A DNA stretch of 64,000 bases from Georgenia muralis (lineage in GTDB: Bacteria > Actinomycetota > Actinomycetes > Actinomycetales > Actinomycetaceae). The stretch lies in assembly GCF_003814705.1 (NCBI RefSeq), contig NZ_RKRA01000001.1, forward strand, positions 3,168,776 through 3,232,775, in the 5' to 3' direction. Under the pieces are notes generated by a model that saw only the letters and a list, made by a program, of their open reading frames with translations, had not been told where the DNA came from and searched no databases. Shown here in pieces: positions 35,213 through 44,414 of this stretch (the stretch's first letter is position 1; every line of letters starts with the position of its first letter). The position numbers and the translations under genes are program-made.

Positions 35213-35345
35213 GTCGGCCTCCTCGGTGGGGCGGCGTCGCGGGTGGGGCCGGTGCGCCGGCCCGGACGGCCCGAAGGCCGGACCATCCCCGCCGCACGCT
35301 CCCAGTGTGGCACCGCCGGGCCGCGACGGACGGGGGTTGGGGACG

Positions 35346-35351
35346 TAGGCT
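35346..35351 (+). promoter_or_regulatory. -10 element upstream of the DUF72 gene
   Basis: TAGGCT, 22 bases before GTG 35374. Unlike the leaderless cases, it leaves room for the GGAGAGGGGG ribosome-binding site. Confidence 0.5.
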
Positions 35352-35373
35352 CGCCGCGGAGAGGGGGCCGCCG

Positions 35374-36099
35374 GTGATCCACGTCGGCACGTCGGGCTGG
35401 AGCTACGACCACTGGGACGGGGTGCTGTACCCCCCGGGCTCGCCGCCGCGCGAGAGGCTGGGGCACTACGTGCAGCGGTTCGGCACCGTCGAGCTCAACG
35501 CCAGCTTCTACCGCTGGCCGCGGGAGGCCGCCTTCGCGAGCTGGCGCCGGCGGACGCCCGAGGGCTTCCTCCTCTCGGTCAAGGCGCCCCGCGGGCTCAC
35601 CCACGCCCGGCGCCTGTACGCCCCCGAGCCCTGGGTCGAGCGCCTCGCGGTGGCGTGGCACACCCTGGGACCGCGCCGAGGCGTGGTGCTCGTCCAGCTC
35701 CCGCCCGGGCTCGAGCGCGACGACGCCCGGCTCGGCTACTTCCTCGGCCGGCTCCCGCCGTGGATGCGGGTGGCGATCGAGATGCGCCACCCCAGCTGGC
35801 ACGACGAGGCCGTGCTGGACATGCTCGCCGGCCACGGCGCCGCCTACTGCGTGATGAGCGGCGCGGGTCTGCCGTGCCTGCTGCGCGCCACCGCGCCGCA
35901 CGTCTACGTCCGCCTCCACGGGCCCGACCACCACCACCTCTACGGGGGGCAGTACTCCGAGGACGACCTGCGGTGGTGGGCCGACCGTCTCCGGGAGTGG
36001 GAGGGGTCGGGCCGGGAGGTCTTCGCCTACTTCAACAACGACGGCGGCGGCAACGCCGTGCGCAACGCCGGCCGGCTCCGCGAGCTGCTGGACCGCTGA
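35374..36099 (+). CDS. DUF72 domain-containing protein
   Basis: A 241-residue TIM-barrel-like protein of the YecE/DUF72 family. It opens with IHVGTSGWSYDHWDGVLYPP and continues with FGTVELNASFYRWPREAAFASW, SVKAPRGLTHARRL, VAIEMRHPSWHDE and VYVRLHGPDHHHLYGGQYS, ending AYFNNDGGGNAVRNA. All are family signatures. The biochemical role is not established, though a link to nucleic acid or Fe-S metabolism has been proposed for relatives. GTG 35374 follows a G-rich Shine-Dalgarno. The last 73 bases overlap the end of the convergent transglutaminase gene. Confidence 0.9.
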   Translation: MIHVGTSGWSYDHWDGVLYPPGSPPRERLGHYVQRFGTVELNASFYRWPREAAFASWRRRTPEGFLLSVKAPRGLTHARRLYAPEPWVERLAVAWHTLGPRRGVVLVQLPPGLERDDARLGYFLGRLPPWMRVAIEMRHPSWHDEAVLDMLAGHGAAYCVMSGAGLPCLLRATAPHVYVRLHGPDHHHLYGGQYSEDDLRWWADRLREWEGSGREVFAYFNNDGGGNAVRNAGRLRELLDR

Positions 36100-38405
36100 A
36101 GCCCCACGGAGCCGAGCCGCCGGACCGCCGCGGCCACGGCGGTGCGCGCGCCGGCGCCGAGGGCGGCCAGCCGGTCGACCCCCGTCACCGGCAGGAGGGC
36201 GGCCCGCAGCCGGGCGCGGCGCGGAGCCGCGGCCCTGACCTCCGCCAGGACGGTCTCAACGTCGGCAGTCATGGCACCGTCCCGGACCGGGCCGGGTGCG
36301 TAGCGCACGCGTTCGACCCGGTCGGTGATCCGCGCGAGCGCCTCGGCGCCGGCGCCGTTCAGCGCGGCGGCCCCGACCAGCAGCTCGCGGGAGCGCCGGG
36401 GGCTCGCGCCCACGGGCACGGCGATTCCCAGGTCGCGCAGCGAGGCCACGAGCAGGTGCCACCGAGCCTCGACCCGGGTAGCGTCGTCCTCGGCGCGTCG
36501 CAGCGGCGCCGTCCGCGCACGCCGGCCGGCGAGGGGGACCAGGAGGACGAGCGCGGCGAGCACGACGACCGCAGCGAGGGCGGGCAGGAGCAGGCCACGG
36601 ACGCGGTCGGTCCAGGAGGAGCTGGTGCCCACGTCGGTGACGTCGCCGGCGTCGAGGCCCGGCGCGGTGCGCTCGGGGGCGACCGGGGCGGCGGTGGCGC
36701 CCGGTGCGGCGGTCGCCTCGGGGGCGTCCTGGACGAAGTACAGCGGGCGGCTGCCCGCCCGCACAGCCGGGGTTGGCTCGAACCTGGTCCACCCCAGGCC
36801 GGTGACGTAGAGCTCGGGCCAGGCGTGGGCGTCCGCGGCGACGACGGTGCGTGCCCCGTCCTCATCCTGCTCGCCGGGCAGGAACCCCACCGCCAGGCGG
36901 GCCGGGATGCCGCTCGCCCGGGACATCATGATCATCGCCGTCGCGAACTGCACGCAGTAGCCGCGCCGGGTGGCCAGGAAGTGGCTGACCGGGTCCAGCT
37001 CGATGCCGTCGGCGCCGACGACCGGGTCGGCGAGGGTGAGGCTGTAGACGAACGCCTCGCTGCTGAGGAAGGCCTGGATGGCGGAGGCGGCGTCGACCTG
37101 GTTGGCGCTGCCCGCGGTGAGTTCTCGCGCCAGGGCGGTGACGGTCTCCCGGGACGCCTCGTCGACGTGGAGGAGGTCGGGATCGCCCAGCTCCGGGATG
37201 GTCCAGGCGCCGGTCCCCGGTGGGAGGCTGCCCACCGTCCGGTAGGACGTCGCCTCGTAGCTGGCGGGCTGGTCCGCGACGAGGGCGGTGCCGGTGGCGG
37301 CGTCCAGGCCCCACGTGATGTCCCCGACGTCGGCGGCGACGAGCGGGTGCGGCATCGCGACCTGGGGGGCGCTGAGCCGGTTGAGCAGGACGGTCATCGA
37401 CCACGGTTCCGTCTCGACGCCGACGGGCAGGAGAGGCTCGGGCGGCGGCGGGTCGCCCATGCGGCGGGCGCTGGGCAGCCAGCGCCCGTCCTCGTACCGG
37501 GTGCTGACCGTCACCCGCAGGGGGGTCGGACGGTTGGAGTCGGTCCGGAAACGCAGCACCGGTGCCTCGCTGCGGGAGGCGAGGTCCTGGGCGAGGTCGA
37601 GGGTCTCGGTGAAGGTCACCGGGCCCCGGGCGCCGCCGGCCGCCCGGGCCAGGCCCTCCACCACCGTCGTAGGTGGCAGGTGCGGGACGACCGCCGGGAG
37701 GGCGGCGGCCAGCGCGACGGTGGCGGCGACGAGGACGCGTCCCCGCTGGGAGTAGCGCCGTCGGCTGCGCTCGACAGCAGGCCCGAGCCAGACCGACGTG
37801 GTGAGCTCGTCCGTGCGGGCGGTGGACCAGCGCCGCACCGTGCCGAGCCCCTCACGCGCGACCAGCAGCAGCCACACGACGGCGGTGGAGGCGAAGTACC
37901 ACGGGTGCAGGGCGTCGCCGGTGTTGGAGGCCGTCACCGTCCCCACGACGAGGAGCGGGACGCCGGCCAGCGCCGGCGACCGGCCGGTGACCCCGATGGC
38001 GTCCACGGCCAGCCCCACCGCGGCGAGCGAGGCGACGACGAGGAGCACCAGGCCGGCGGTGGCCGGCGCCGGGACCTGCTCGTCACGGACGGTGGTGAGT
38101 CCCTCGGTCCACAGCGCCGCGGCGGCGGCGAGGGTGCGGGAGGTGGGCAGGCCGTAGAGGTGGTCGCCGGGCACCAGGAGCCAGGACAGGACGAGCGTCG
38201 CGAGGGTCCCCTGGACGCCGAGGACGGCCGGGGCCGGCAGGCGCAGCGCCCGCGCGGCGCTGCCGGTCACGGCCACGGTCGCGAGGACGAGCAGCAGCGG
38301 CCCGACCCAGGGCTGCTCGCGGAGGAGCGGGGTGACCGACCAGCTCGCCACCGCGGTCGCGAGGGCGGCGAGGAGGGCGTCGGGCCAGCGGCTGCGCTCG
38401 ATCAC
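36027..38405 (-). CDS. TgpA-like membrane transglutaminase (DUF3488)
   Basis: A 792-residue membrane protein. Several helices in the first 190 residues (DUF3488 region) are followed by an extracytoplasmic part with the transglutaminase core. The nucleophile cysteine is in RRGYCVQFATAMIMMSR, the histidine in DAHAWPELYV, and WTRFEPTPA takes the place of the third catalytic position. One more helix lies near residues 540-565, then a cytosolic tail with a DUF4129-like segment. It starts in an ATGA overlap with the DUF58 gene and is last of a MoxR-DUF58-TgpA operon. The final 25 or so residues overlap DUF72 antisense and look non-conserved (Ser/Arg/Pro-rich). Confidence 0.87.
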   Translation of the reverse strand: MIERSRWPDALLAALATAVASWSVTPLLREQPWVGPLLLVLATVAVTGSAARALRLPAPAVLGVQGTLATLVLSWLLVPGDHLYGLPTSRTLAAAAALWTEGLTTVRDEQVPAPATAGLVLLVVASLAAVGLAVDAIGVTGRSPALAGVPLLVVGTVTASNTGDALHPWYFASTAVVWLLLVAREGLGTVRRWSTARTDELTTSVWLGPAVERSRRRYSQRGRVLVAATVALAAALPAVVPHLPPTTVVEGLARAAGGARGPVTFTETLDLAQDLASRSEAPVLRFRTDSNRPTPLRVTVSTRYEDGRWLPSARRMGDPPPPEPLLPVGVETEPWSMTVLLNRLSAPQVAMPHPLVAADVGDITWGLDAATGTALVADQPASYEATSYRTVGSLPPGTGAWTIPELGDPDLLHVDEASRETVTALARELTAGSANQVDAASAIQAFLSSEAFVYSLTLADPVVGADGIELDPVSHFLATRRGYCVQFATAMIMMSRASGIPARLAVGFLPGEQDEDGARTVVAADAHAWPELYVTGLGWTRFEPTPAVRAGSRPLYFVQDAPEATAAPGATAAPVAPERTAPGLDAGDVTDVGTSSSWTDRVRGLLLPALAAVVVLAALVLLVPLAGRRARTAPLRRAEDDATRVEARWHLLVASLRDLGIAVPVGASPRRSRELLVGAAALNGAGAEALARITDRVERVRYAPGPVRDGAMTADVETVLAEVRAAAPRRARLRAALLPVTGVDRLAALGAGARTAVAAAVRRLGSVGLQRSSSSRSRPALRTALPPPSLLK

Positions 38406-39630
38406 GAGCGCACCCGTTCACCGCGCGTGACCTCGGCCCAGGCCCGGTGGACGCTCTCACCGTGGCGGGTGACGTGGCAGTGCCAGCCCGCCGCACGGGC
38501 CCGCGTGGCTGCCTCCTGGGTGCGGCGCCCGGGCACGGTGGCGGAGGTGAACGTGGCGGTGTCCAGGAGCAGCAGCAGGCCCACCCCGCCCGTTGGCCGG
38601 ACGCCGACCAGGCGCGGGAGGTTCTCACCGAGGCCGTCGGCCACGGCCGCGACCGCCATCCCCGCGCGGGCGTGACGTGCGGCGCGCAGGACCCCGGCGA
38701 GGTCGCCGTCGTCGGGGCGGGCGAGCGCGAGGTGGCGCAGGACGGCCTGGACGGGCAGCGGCTCGCTGGCCAGGCCCTGGGCGGCGGTCCCGGCCGAGGC
38801 CAGCACGAGCGAGAAACCCAGCCGGTGCAGGTGCACGGCGGCCGAGGCCAGGGCGCTGACGGCCCACTCGAAGGAGCTGTCCTCGCCGCTGCCACGGTGG
38901 GCGGCGGGGCGGGGGTCGAGCACGAGGACGGCGCGGCGGCGGGCGTGGCGCTCCTCCTGGCGCACCATGAGCTCGCCGCGGTGGGCCGTGGCGGGCCAGT
39001 GGATGCGGCGCAGGTCGTCGCCCTCGCAGTAGGAGCGCGTGCTGGCGTCGTCCTCGCCCTGGGTCCCCACCGAGTGCGGCAGGACGCCCTCGCCGGCGAC
39101 GCCGAGCCGGCGCAGGACCGCCGGGTCGAGCTCCTCCACCCGGGGCAGGACGACGACGTCGGCGGTGGCGTGCAGCTCCAGCCGCGAGGTCGTCAGGCCG
39201 AACGGGTCCTCCTGGCGCAGGCTCAGGGGGCCGACCCGGTAGCCTCCCCGCGTGGCACCGCGCACCCGGTACGACGCCTGGTGGTGCTCGCCAGGACGCA
39301 TGTCGGGCAGGAGCAGCCGCGGAGGCCGCCCCAGCGCCGGGTCGAGGTGCTCCTCGGCGAGCTGCAGGACGGTGGTGGTCGTGCCGGTGTTGCGGATGTC
39401 GAGGTGGACGTCGGCGCTCTGCCCGGGTCGCAGCAGGGTGGGGCTGACGGTCCGGCGCACCGAGATCTGCGGCGTGCGCCGCCAGCCGGCGACCAGCGCG
39501 AGGACCGGCAGCACGGCGAGGAGGTCACCGATGCGGGTGATGTCGGGGAACCCGAGCACCATGCCGACCAGGGAGATCGTCAGTCCCGCGGCCAGGAACG
39601 ACTGTCCCCGGGTCGTCAGGCGCGGGCTTC

Positions 39631-39634
<4 letters not shown>
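38402..39634 (-). CDS. DUF58 domain-containing protein
   Basis: A 410-residue protein with two N-terminal helices (about 8-50), a beta-rich segment, and the DUF58 signature YCEGDDLRRIHWPATAHRGE followed by LMVRQEERHARR. The C-terminal part has a von Willebrand-like fold (AVLVLDPRP). DUF58 proteins are the usual partners of MoxR ATPases and are thought to be chaperone or assembly factors for secreted or complex proteins. It overlaps MoxR upstream (ATGA) and TgpA downstream (ATGA), so the three are translationally coupled. Confidence 0.9.
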
Positions 39635-40629
<995 letters not shown>

Positions 40630-40660
40630 CGGCGGCCCGCACGGAAGGGATCGGGGCGTC

Positions 40661-40666
40661 TACGCT
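40661..40666 (+). promoter_or_regulatory. -10 element of the 92-aa membrane gene (leaderless)
   Basis: TACGCT, 6 bases before ATG 40673. Read on the other strand, the same few bases give the TAGACG proposed for moxR, so the two divergent promoters overlap. Confidence 0.5.
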
Positions 40667-40672
40667 GCGGGG

Positions 40673-40951
40673 ATGGCCCACCACCGGGCGCGCGACGTCG
40701 GCCGCGGCGCCGCCGCCGTCGTCGGGGTCCTCCTGCTGCTGGTGCTCCTGCCGGTCTTCCTCTCCTCGGGGCTGCTGGCCCCGGGGTGGGCGGTGGTCGC
40801 CCTCGTCCTGGTGTGGGTCGTGGCCCTGGTCCTCGCGGTCCGGTGGTTCCGGCGGCACCCCGGGCGGGTGCTGGCCCTGCCCTTCGCCCTGGCGGCCGTG
40901 TGGCTCGTGACGATGTACGTCGGCGACCTCGTCCTGGGGTGGACGGCCTAG
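40673..40951 (+). CDS. Small hypothetical membrane protein (92 aa)
   Basis: Three hydrophobic stretches are visible: AAVVGVLLLLVLLPVFLSSG (about 12-31), GWAVVALVLVWVVALVLAVRW (about 36-56) and LALPFALAAVWLVTMYVGD (about 66-85). The first begins MAHHRARDVGRG. I do not recognise the family. It is divergent from MoxR and probably leaderless. It sits next to, and converges with, the membrane protein at 40973-41440. It has no cysteine or charged motif that hints at function. Confidence 0.6.
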   Translation: MAHHRARDVGRGAAAVVGVLLLLVLLPVFLSSGLLAPGWAVVALVLVWVVALVLAVRWFRRHPGRVLALPFALAAVWLVTMYVGDLVLGWTA

Positions 40952-40972
40952 CGGGCAGCGCCGACCGGAGGG

Positions 40973-41440
40973 TCAGGCGGTCGGGCAGGACGTCTGGCCG
41001 ACCAGCCGCTGCGTGAGGCCGAAGGCGGCGAAGGAGACGGCGAACATCGCGCCGGGGACGGCGTGCGCGGGGTTGTTCGCCAGGGTCACCACGGCGCCGA
41101 CGACGCCGACGGCCGCCAGCGCCGCGCACGTCGAGCAGCCGGTGTCCACCACCGTACCGGCGCCGGTGAGCGGGACGTACGAGGCGAGCGTGCCCGCCGC
41201 GAGGACGGCCGCTGCGAGCACGAGCGCGCTCCACGCGGGCGGGCCGCCCCAGCCGCCCCCGGCGACGACCAGGACGACGGCGAGGGCGGGTGCCGCCACG
41301 GCCGCGACCAGGAGCCGCCGGGCCGGCCATTGGTCGCGCAGCCGCGGACCCGCGACCGCCGCCAGGGCAGGGCTCGTGAGGTCCAGGCCGGCGTGGGCGG
41401 TCTCCTCGGTCGGCGGGACGGGGGCGGACGGGGCAGCCAT
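40973..41440 (-). CDS. Four-helix membrane protein with CxxC, under CsoR-like operator
   Basis: A 155-residue hypothetical membrane protein: a 38-residue cytosolic lead, then helices at about 42-61, 68-88, 104-121 and 128-146. C102 and C105 form a CxxC (TGCSTCAAL) at the mouth of helix 3, and C152 lies in the tail (TSCPTA). I know no named family. ATG 41440 is preceded by TATGGT with a 6-base gap, so it appears leaderless, and that -10 overlaps the first ATACCCC-GT-GGGGTAT palindrome. It is divergent from the six-cysteine peptide gene, which has a second copy of the operator. Co-regulation by a CsoR-family repressor, and therefore a copper or reactive-sulfur role, is inference. Confidence 0.7.
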   Translation of the reverse strand: MAAPSAPVPPTEETAHAGLDLTSPALAAVAGPRLRDQWPARRLLVAAVAAPALAVVLVVAGGGWGGPPAWSALVLAAAVLAAGTLASYVPLTGAGTVVDTGCSTCAALAAVGVVGAVVTLANNPAHAVPGAMFAVSFAAFGLTQRLVGQTSCPTA

Positions 41441-41448
41441 GAGCGCAC

Positions 41449-41466
41449 CATACCCCGTGGGGTATG
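41449..41466. promoter_or_regulatory. CsoR-like palindromic operator 1
   Basis: CATACCCC-GT-GGGGTATG has perfect 8-base arms with a 2-base spacer. It overlaps the minus-strand -10 TATGGT (41447-41452) of the four-helix membrane protein gene. The TACCCC...GGGGTA core is the hallmark of CsoR/CstR-family operators. Confidence 0.75.
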
Positions 41467-41498
41467 CGTCACTCTGGCTCCCGCCGGGTGGACAGCAC

Positions 41499-41514
41499 AT
41501 ACCCCGTGGGGTAT
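41499..41514. promoter_or_regulatory. CsoR-like palindromic operator 2
   Basis: ATACCCC-GT-GGGGTAT is identical to operator 1 over 16 bases and starts 49 bases away. Its right end runs into TATAAA (41512-41517), the likely -10 of the six-cysteine peptide gene, so bound repressor would occlude that promoter. Confidence 0.75.
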
Positions 41515-41553
41515 AAAAGTCGGGTACCCCTTCCTGAGACCGAGGAGAGAACC

Positions 41554-41670
41554 ATGTGCAGTCCCGCTCGATGCAACAGCTGTGGCAAGATCACCTGGAC
41601 CGGCTGCGGCATGCACGTCGACCAGGTCTTCGCAGGCGTTCCCACGGAGCAGCGCTGCACCTGCCGCTGA
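41554..41670 (+). CDS. 38-residue Cys-rich peptide (candidate metal/thiol binder)
   Basis: The protein is 38 residues with cysteines at 2, 7, 10, 18, 35 and 37 and a histidine at 21. The core ARCNSCGKITWTGCGMHVDQ joins a CxxC knuckle to a CGxH, and the end RCTCR gives a second CxC. This resembles a small conserved family of uncharacterised peptides I remember only as hypothetical; it is not MymT or a known metallothionein. ATG 41554 has GAGGAGAG 5-12 bases upstream. The promoter carries operator 2 and a terminator hairpin follows, so it is a separate regulated transcript. Metal buffering, a zinc-ribbon role or persulfide handling are all possible. Confidence 0.82.
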   Translation: MCSPARCNSCGKITWTGCGMHVDQVFAGVPTEQRCTCR

Positions 41671-41686
41671 CGCGGACACCCTGACC

Positions 41687-41730
41687 GACGGCCCGTCGCG
41701 ACGCCTTCCCCCGGCACGCGGCGGGCCGTC
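41687..41730 (+). terminator. Terminator hairpin after the Cys-rich peptide gene
   Basis: GACGGCCCGTCGC (41687-41699) pairs with GCGGCGGGCCGTC (41718-41730): 13 pairs, one of them G-U, with an 18-base loop. It lies 16 bases after the stop codon and also faces the end of the convergent VWA gene. Confidence 0.65.
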
Positions 41731-41783
41731 CTCCACGTCCGGGACCGCGTCGCGGCACGGGTCGCCCGCCACGTCGGCGCGGC

Positions 41784-43445
41784 TCAGCGGCGGGGCCGGT
41801 TCAGCAGGGCGTCGACGAAGACGGTCCCGATGTCCTCCGGGTTCTCGGCGAGGTAGCTCCGCCCGCCCGTCTGGGCGGCGATGACCCGCAGCTCGGTCTC
41901 GTCGGTGCCCGGCCCCATGCCCACCGTGATGACCGGCACGGGCCGGTCCGGGTCGCCCGCCGCCTGGAGCTCGGCGAGGAGCCGGTCGAAGCTGATCCCC
42001 TCGCCGTCCTCGTTCTTGCCGTCGGTGAGCAGCACGACCGAGTTGACGAATCCTGGCTCGTAGCTGTCCTGGACCGCACGGTACGCCGCGAGCACCGTGT
42101 CGTAGAGGCCGGTGTCGCCCTCGGCGCGCGCCGGCAGGGACTGCGCCGCCGCCAGCAGGGCGTCGCGGTGCGTCCCGTCGCCGGCGGGGGAGTCGATCCG
42201 GGCGACCGGGACGAGCTCGGTCCAGTCGCGGCCCTCGCCGTGGTCGGTCGAGAAGGCCCACAGGCCCACCTGCGAGGTCGGCGGGAACTGCTGCATCGCC
42301 ACCTGGGCGGCGCCGGCCGCGAGCTCGATGCGGGACCGCCCGCCCGCGTCGTCGAGCATCGAGCCCGAGATGTCGATGACGGCGAGCATGCGCATGTCCA
42401 CCGCGACGGTGCGCCACGAGGCCAGGGCGGTCTCGACGGCCGCCGCGGAGGGATCCGGCCTCGGCTCGGTGTCCTCCGGGATGCCCGGCACGCCCGGGGA
42501 GCCGCCGCCGTCGGTGTCGCGGAAGCCGGCCGCGGCGAACGCGGCGCGCCCCGCGGACCCGGTCAGGGCCTCCTCGAGCGCCGCCACGGCGGGTTCGGGT
42601 GCTGCGGCGACCCGGACGAAGGGGAATGCGAACGCCCCGGTCCCCTCGGCCGGGACGACGGCGACCAGCGGGGCGCCGGGGTTGGCCGCGAGGTGGCGGA
42701 AGAGCCGCTGCTCGCTGGCGGGGAACGCGACGGCGTCGGGGGAGTCCGCCCGGTCGAACAGCTCGTCCTCGGTCGTCTCCTGCCGGGACAGGACGATCGT
42801 GGCGCGGCCCAGGGCCTGCTCGCCCTCGGGCGTGCCGCCGAGGACCTCCCCGGCGCTGACGAGGGCGAGGAGGGAGGCGGTGGACTCCTCGGGATCGGCC
42901 ATGAGCAGGTCCACCCCGCCGGTGAGGAACGTCTGCCAGGGCTGGGCGCTGCCGAGCTCCTCGGTCATCGCGCGCGGCAGGGCGATGACGACCGGGCTGG
43001 TCGCCAGGACCGGCCCCACCTCGAGGGCCTCACCACGCGCGGCCGCCGCACGCTCGGCCCAGACGGGGGAGTCGGGCACCCACACGTGGGGACCGGTGGC
43101 CGTGGCGACGGTGAGCTGCGCGGCTGTCTCCGCGGCGGGCGCGGCCGTGACCGCGTAGGTCGCGCAGGCCTCCTCCTGGATCCTGGCCGCCACCTCCTCC
43201 AGGACCGGTGCCAGGTCGGGGGTCGTGGTCACCCGCACCTCCGCGGGCTCCTCGCAGGGGGCGGCGGTGGCGGTGGCCGCGGCCGTGGTGGCTGCCGGGC
43301 CGTCCGCCCGGTCCCGGCCGGCGGGCTCGTCCGCGCGCGGCCAGTTCGCCCAGGCGATGCCGCCCAGCACCACGAGCAGCACGACGAGTGCGGTGGGTGC
43401 CACCCACCACAGCCCGCTGCGTCGCGAGTCGTCGTGCCGACCCAT
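41784..43445 (-). CDS. Solute-binding-like plus VWA fusion membrane protein
   Basis: A 553-residue protein anchored by one N-terminal helix (about 12-34, WWVAPTALVVLLVVLGGIAW). After a Thr/Ala-rich linker, residues 65-300 look like an extracellular solute-binding domain (EVRVTTTPDLAPVLEEVAAR, GPHVWVPDSPVWAERAA, GPVLATSPVVIALP). Residues 350-545 are a von Willebrand A domain with an intact MIDAS: DISGSM at about 357, a Thr in GDTGLYDT, and LLTDGKNEDG. A metal-dependent adhesion or complex-assembly role outside the cell is likely. ATG 43445 is 6 bases after TAGGTT (leaderless). It is transcribed alone; the next gene upstream on the strand ends 58 bases away. Confidence 0.82.
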   Translation of the reverse strand: MGRHDDSRRSGLWWVAPTALVVLLVVLGGIAWANWPRADEPAGRDRADGPAATTAAATATAAPCEEPAEVRVTTTPDLAPVLEEVAARIQEEACATYAVTAAPAAETAAQLTVATATGPHVWVPDSPVWAERAAAARGEALEVGPVLATSPVVIALPRAMTEELGSAQPWQTFLTGGVDLLMADPEESTASLLALVSAGEVLGGTPEGEQALGRATIVLSRQETTEDELFDRADSPDAVAFPASEQRLFRHLAANPGAPLVAVVPAEGTGAFAFPFVRVAAAPEPAVAALEEALTGSAGRAAFAAAGFRDTDGGGSPGVPGIPEDTEPRPDPSAAAVETALASWRTVAVDMRMLAVIDISGSMLDDAGGRSRIELAAGAAQVAMQQFPPTSQVGLWAFSTDHGEGRDWTELVPVARIDSPAGDGTHRDALLAAAQSLPARAEGDTGLYDTVLAAYRAVQDSYEPGFVNSVVLLTDGKNEDGEGISFDRLLAELQAAGDPDRPVPVITVGMGPGTDETELRVIAAQTGGRSYLAENPEDIGTVFVDALLNRPRR

Positions 43446-43451
43446 GCCGTG

Positions 43452-43457
43452 AACCTA
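43452..43457 (-). promoter_or_regulatory. -10 element of the SBP-VWA gene (leaderless)
   Basis: TAGGTT on the minus strand, 6 bases before ATG 43445. Confidence 0.55.
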
Positions 43458-43503
43458 ACGATGGTCCGGCCATGGTGATACCGCGCGTTCTGGGGGCAGA
43501 GGG

Positions 43504-43956
43504 TCAGTGCGGACGGCGCCCAGGGATCAGTCGCGGGGTGCGCGCGGCGTAGTGGCGGTAGGGCTCGCCGAAGTGGCGGTGCAGGGCGTCCTCCTCGACC
43601 CGGGCCTTCGTGGCGAGGACGACGGTCAGGAGCGCGGCGGCGGCGAGCGGGCCACGGCGCCCGCGCAGCAGCGCCACGCCGAAGGAGGCGGTGGCGAGAC
43701 CGGCGTAGATGGGGTTGCGGGTGTGGGCGTAGACGCCGGTGGTGATGAGCCCGGCGTCGGCGGGCGGGCGCACGCGTGGGGTGATCCGCCGTCCGTGCGG
43801 GGCGAGCCCGGCGAGGGAGAGGGCTCCGCCGGCCAGGGTGAGCGTCCAGGCGAGGCGGCGGGTGGCCGGCGCGGGCCGCCACCGGGCCCGTCCGGGCCAC
43901 AGCACGCCGGCGAGCGCAGCGGCCTGGCCGGCGACGAGCAGGTCGGTACGGTCCAT
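43504..43956 (-). CDS. Isoprenylcysteine carboxyl methyltransferase-family membrane protein
   Basis: A 150-residue membrane protein with about four helices. The ICMT/PEMT signature is at TTGVYAHTRNPIYAGL and the end EEDALHRHFGEPYRHYAARTPRLIP, which in the family binds the SAM headgroup. Bacterial members methylate lipids or unknown small substrates; there is no protein prenylation here. ATG 43956 begins MDRTDLLVAGQAAALAG. It is 32 bases downstream of ArfB on the same strand. Confidence 0.82.
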   Translation of the reverse strand: MDRTDLLVAGQAAALAGVLWPGRARWRPAPATRRLAWTLTLAGGALSLAGLAPHGRRITPRVRPPADAGLITTGVYAHTRNPIYAGLATASFGVALLRGRRGPLAAAALLTVVLATKARVEEDALHRHFGEPYRHYAARTPRLIPGRRPH

Positions 43957-43988
43957 ACGCCCAGGGTGCCACCAGCGACGGGTGCCCG

Positions 43989-44414
43989 TCAGTCCGGCGG
44001 GCGCCGCCGGAGCTCCTTGGTGGCGCTGCGGCGCTGCTTGTCCTCCGCCCGGCGGCGGCGCACGCCCCGGGACGGGCGCGACGCGCGCCGCGGCGGGGGT
44101 GGCGGGGCCAGCGCGTCCCGCAGCAGGGCGAGCAGGCGCTCCTGGGCGGCGCGCCGGTTCTGCAGCTGCGAGCGGTGCTCGGACGCGACCACCGTCAGCA
44201 CGTCGCCGACGAGGCGCGACGCGAGCACCGCCCGGACCCGGTCGCGCTGGGCGGGGCTGAGCGCGGCGGACCGGGCGACGTCGAACGAGAGCTCGACGCG
44301 GGAGTCCGCCGTGTTGACGCCCTGGCCGCCCGGTCCGCCCGCGCGCGAGAAGCGCCACGCCAGGTCGGCGGGGTCGAGGACGACCGCAGCGGTGACCCGC
44401 AGTGGGTCAGGCAT
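43989..44414 (-). CDS. arfB: Alternative ribosome-rescue factor / aminoacyl-tRNA hydrolase ArfB
   Basis: A 141-residue release-factor-like protein. The catalytic GGQ is in FSRAGGPGGQGVNTADSRVEL. The codon-recognition domains of class I release factors are missing. The C-terminal tail is highly basic (RPSRGVRRRRAEDKQRR), as needed for insertion into the empty mRNA channel. It hydrolyses peptidyl-tRNA on stalled ribosomes. A Pro run (PPPPP) precedes the basic tail. It overlaps the DUF6328 gene by 8 bases and is probably coupled to it. Confidence 0.93.
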   Translation of the reverse strand: MPDPLRVTAAVVLDPADLAWRFSRAGGPGGQGVNTADSRVELSFDVARSAALSPAQRDRVRAVLASRLVGDVLTVVASEHRSQLQNRRAAQERLLALLRDALAPPPPPRRASRPSRGVRRRRAEDKQRRSATKELRRRPPD

